A stretch of DNA of 64,000 nt from contig CAWJFY010000006.1 in assembly GCA_963842295.1 (NCBI GenBank), positions 217,739 to 281,738 of the forward strand, in the 5' to 3' direction. Source of the stretch: JAJNBA01 sp963842295. Lineage in GTDB: Bacteria > Actinomycetota > UBA4738 > HRBIN12. Numbering within the stretch: position 1 is the first letter of the stretch; each line of letters starts with the position of its first letter. The notes beneath the pieces were generated by a model, which ran no database searches, was not told the origin of the DNA, and was given only the letters and a program-made list of their open reading frames with translations. The translations under genes were made by a program, and so were the position numbers. Of this stretch, positions 61,640-64,000 are shown in pieces.

Positions 61640-62530
61640 ATGGCACCGGGGATCAACCGGCTGAAGACCTGGGTCCTGATCGCCGCGATGGGCGGCCTGT
61701 TCGTCCTGATCGGCTCCTTCTGGGGCCGGAGCGGAGCGGCGATCGCACTGATCCTCGCGGTGATCTTCAACTTCGCCATGTACTGGTTCTCTGACAAGAT
61801 CGCGATCAAGACGACACGCTCGCAGCCAGTGACCGAGCGGGAGATGCCCGACTACTACCGGATCGTTCGGCAGCTCGCGACCGAGCAGAACATGCCGATG
61901 CCGAAGCTGTTCGTCTCGGAGATGATGCAGCCGAACGCCTTCGCCACCGGGCGGAACCCCGAGCACGCATCGGTCGCGGTGACCCGGGGCATCCTGCAGA
62001 TCCTCGACGAGCGGGAGCTCCGCGGCGTCCTCGCGCACGAGCTGTCCCATGTCGCCAACCGCGACATCCTGATCTCCTCGATCGCAGCCGCGATCGGCAT
62101 GAGCATCACGTTCCTCGCGCGGTTCGCGTTTTTCTTCGGCGGGAGCGACGACGAGGGCGGCGGCAACATCATCGGCCTGCTCATGGCGTGGATCCTCGCG
62201 CCGATCGCGGCGATGTTGATCCAGATGGCCGTCACGAGGTCGCGCGAGTATCAGGCCGACGAGTCCGGCGCGTTCCTCTCCCGCGACCCGGATGCGCTGG
62301 CGAGCGCGCTGCTGAAGCTCGAGCAGGCGTCGCACAAGGTTCCCCCGCTCGCGACCGTGAGTCCTGCCGAGGCCCACATGTTCATCGTGAACCCGATGAA
62401 CGCGCTGCAGGCTCGCGGCCGTGGGGGTATCTCGAGTCTGTTCAGGACCCACCCGCCGACCGAGGCTCGCGTCGAGCGCCTTCGGGCGATCGCCGGCGAG
62501 CTCCGCGGAGAGCGCGGCCCGATCGGCTGA
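61640..62530 (+). CDS. htpX: HtpX-type membrane zinc metalloprotease
   Basis: HtpX degrades misfolded membrane proteins under heat or envelope stress. The 296-residue protein has two N-terminal spans, the zinc motif HELSH (His133, Glu134, His137) and the downstream REYQADE with the third ligand Glu, flanked by two more spans (AAIGMSITFLARFAFFF, LLMAWILAPIAAMLIQ). ATG 61640 is preceded by AAGGAGG at eight bases, one of the strongest ribosome sites in the window. It lies next to genes for large membrane complexes, which suggests a quality-control role. Confidence 0.94.
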   Translation: MAPGINRLKTWVLIAAMGGLFVLIGSFWGRSGAAIALILAVIFNFAMYWFSDKIAIKTTRSQPVTEREMPDYYRIVRQLATEQNMPMPKLFVSEMMQPNAFATGRNPEHASVAVTRGILQILDERELRGVLAHELSHVANRDILISSIAAAIGMSITFLARFAFFFGGSDDEGGGNIIGLLMAWILAPIAAMLIQMAVTRSREYQADESGAFLSRDPDALASALLKLEQASHKVPPLATVSPAEAHMFIVNPMNALQARGRGGISSLFRTHPPTEARVERLRAIAGELRGERGPIG

Positions 62531-62531
62531 T

Positions 62532-62559
62532 CTGACCGCCGACCTGGCTATGCGGTCAG
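62532..62559. terminator. hairpin terminator between convergent htpX and the aminotransferase
   Basis: CTGACCGC (62532-62539) and GCGGTCAG (62552-62559) form a perfect eight-base-pair stem with a 12-base loop at the meeting point of two convergent genes. It includes the stop codon of the minus-strand gene. Likely bidirectional. Confidence 0.5.
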
Positions 62560-63930
62560 GTCCTGGCAGAACTCGCCGAAGGCGTCGATGTAGCGCTGAA
62601 CGTCGTCCTCGGTGTGCTGCACCGAGACCGTCCACTGCTCCTCGTCGCCCGGGGTCATGAAGATGCCGCGGTTGACCATCCAGGGGTAGGACGCCCAGTA
62701 GAGCTCCGTGTGCGTCTCGAGGAAGTCCCGGTAGTTGGTGAGCTTGTTCGCACGGTAGGACACGCAGCCCTTGGCTCCGAGGTCCACCGTGTGCGCCGGC
62801 ACCCCTGAGTCGGCGATCGCTCGGTCGCAGCCCTCGGCCAGCTTCGCGCCGAGTTTCCCGAGGTGGTCGTACGCATCGCGTGTGAGGACCTGCGTGAGCG
62901 CGGTGAGGCCGGCCGCCGACGACAGCGGGTTCCCGTTGAACGTGCCCTGCTGGGCGGCTCCTTTCGTCACGAATTCCATGAACCTGGCCTCGCCGCCGAA
63001 CGCGCCGATCGTGGCGCCTCCACCGATCGCTTTCGCGTAGGCGGAGAGATGCGGTTTCACGCCATAGCGCTCCATGGTGCCGCCGTACGCGATCGTGCCG
63101 CCACACTTCACTTCGTCGTAGATCAGCACGGCGCCGTGTTTCTCGCACGCATCGCGCAGCTCCTGGAGGTAGCCGGGCTGCGGCTCGATGATGCCGACGT
63201 TCATCATCACCGGCTCGAGGATGACGGCGGCTACCTGGCCCTCGTTGTCTGTGAGAGCTTGTTCGACGGCCGACGCGTCGTTGAAGGGGACCACGATCGT
63301 CGTGTCCCAAAGCGCTCGAGGGATGCCCTTGGAGGTGGGCTGCGTCGTGTACCAGGCCTTCCCCTCTTGGTCGACGTTGTGCCGGAGGCCCAGCACGTCG
63401 GCCTCCGGGACCACGGAGAAGAGGACCGAGTCGTGGTGCCCGTGGTAGGAGCCCTCCATCTTGACCAGCTTGTCGCGACCGGTGGCGGCGCGCGCCACGC
63501 GGATCGCATCCATCGTGGCCTCGGTCCCGGAGTTGACGATCCGGACCTGCTCGAGCTCGAAACGTTCGCAGATGGCCTCCGCGAGGGCGACCGTCGTGGG
63601 CGTGGTGACGGCGAAATGGATCGCCTCGCGAGCCGCCTTCTCGAGGGCCTCGACGATCTTCGGGTGGGCGTGGCCCACGATGTTCACGCCGAAGCCGCCG
63701 TGGAAGTCCTTGTACTCTGTGCCGTCGACGTCCCAGACGCTCGAGCCTCGACCCTTCTCGACGTAGACCGGATACGGGTCGCCCACCTGGAAGTTGGAGG
63801 AGACCCCGCTCGGGAGACTCTTCAGGGCCCGCTCGTAGAGCTCCTTGGACGCCGTCGTCCTGGTCAGCAGGTCATCGCTCTCGCGCTGGGCGATCTCTGC
63901 CGCGCGAGCCTTGAGCCGTTCGAGATCCAA
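62548..63930 (-). CDS. class-III aminotransferase, glutamate-1-semialdehyde aminomutase-like
   Basis: A 460-residue PLP enzyme that resembles glutamate-1-semialdehyde 2,1-aminomutase: LPSGVSSNFQVGDPYPVYVEKG at the N-terminus, NSGTEATMDAIRVARAATGR for the phosphate, GSYHGHHDSVL, YDEVKCGGTI with Asp272, and Lys300 in AYAKAIGGGA. True HemL usually reads DEVMTGFR and LGKIIGGG at these places, so another amino-donor substrate is quite possible. AGGAGGTGGAG precedes the ATG, and a well-formed promoter lies upstream. Confidence 0.87.
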   Translation of the reverse strand: MDLERLKARAAEIAQRESDDLLTRTTASKELYERALKSLPSGVSSNFQVGDPYPVYVEKGRGSSVWDVDGTEYKDFHGGFGVNIVGHAHPKIVEALEKAAREAIHFAVTTPTTVALAEAICERFELEQVRIVNSGTEATMDAIRVARAATGRDKLVKMEGSYHGHHDSVLFSVVPEADVLGLRHNVDQEGKAWYTTQPTSKGIPRALWDTTIVVPFNDASAVEQALTDNEGQVAAVILEPVMMNVGIIEPQPGYLQELRDACEKHGAVLIYDEVKCGGTIAYGGTMERYGVKPHLSAYAKAIGGGATIGAFGGEARFMEFVTKGAAQQGTFNGNPLSSAAGLTALTQVLTRDAYDHLGKLGAKLAEGCDRAIADSGVPAHTVDLGAKGCVSYRANKLTNYRDFLETHTELYWASYPWMVNRGIFMTPGDEEQWTVSVQHTEDDVQRYIDAFGEFCQDLTA

Positions 63931-63953
63931 TCTCCACCTCCTGGGGTCAGAGG

Positions 63954-63982
63954 AATCTACCGGGGGACAGGGCCCCTCACAA
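63954..63982 (-). promoter_or_regulatory. promoter of the aminotransferase gene (minus strand)
   Basis: On the minus strand TTGTGA (63982-63977) and TAGATT (63959-63954) are separated by exactly 17 bases. The leader is then about 17 bases and carries the AGGAGG ribosome site. The -35 box resembles TTGTGC at 5148. Confidence 0.6.
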
Positions 63983-64000
63983 CACGGTGGTTGCCTTGCG

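Overview
The window looks like chromosomal DNA of a high-GC member of the Actinomycetota, probably a deep-branching or uncultured lineage. Signs of this are the actinobacterial bS22 mini-ribosomal protein, the ClpS/DUF2017 pair, a Rex repressor, a BldC-like excisionase-type regulator, a menaquinone-saturase-like reductase, and frequent GTG/TTG starts with many apparently leaderless genes. I see no rRNA, tRNA, CRISPR array, insertion sequence or prophage gene.

Layout. 1-5.1 kb: a CoA-transferase pair (the first cut by the window edge), a class-III aminotransferase, an AcuC-type deacetylase and pyruvate kinase. 5.1-12.8 kb: housekeeping genes (clpS, DUF2017, DUF1905, SDR, a phosphatase-like protein, an excisionase-type regulator, a Clp1-like P-loop protein, bS22, a lipoprotein hydrolase, SAM hydroxide adenosyltransferase, a sugar-phosphate isomerase-like protein, membrane proteins). 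12.8-17.4 kb: a TPR protein, a DUF4331 protein, an anti-sigma/ECF sigma pair and a glutaredoxin-like protein. 17.4-23 kb: rex, facing an operon for a split cytochrome b6-type bc complex. 23-36 kb: cytochrome c maturation (CcdA, ResB, ResC), a caa3-type oxidase (ctaCDEF, ctaG), a cupredoxin protein, a TlpA thioredoxin, a CtaA-CtaB fusion, a polyprenyl synthase and a PPOX-like protein. 36-51.8 kb: a menaquinone reductase-like gene and a complete 14-gene nuoA-N operon. 51.8-61.6 kb: a second polyprenyl synthase and a second complex I operon with nuoABC-HIJKLMN only. 61.6-64 kb: htpX, convergent with a GSA-aminomutase-like aminotransferase.

How it fits together. About 44 kb encodes a menaquinone-based respiratory chain: two complex I types, the bc complex, the caa3 oxidase, heme A synthesis, cytochrome c assembly and quinone side-chain enzymes. 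Rex-like operators (TTGTGAA-N4-TTCACAA type) lie upstream of the bc/ccdA divergon, of the first nuo operon and of the second nuo operon, so NADH/NAD+ sensing by the Rex encoded here probably controls all three.

Most unusual points: the cytochrome b keeps the FCLGG cysteine that binds heme ci in b6f; a 2[4Fe-4S] ferredoxin and a 35-residue single-span protein sit in the same operon; and the second complex I lacks nuoD as well as nuoEFG. This suggests a ferredoxin-linked branch resembling cyclic electron flow, which is inference. Five single-base indels in three genes between 31.6 and 34.8 kb probably mark a poorly resolved stretch of assembly.
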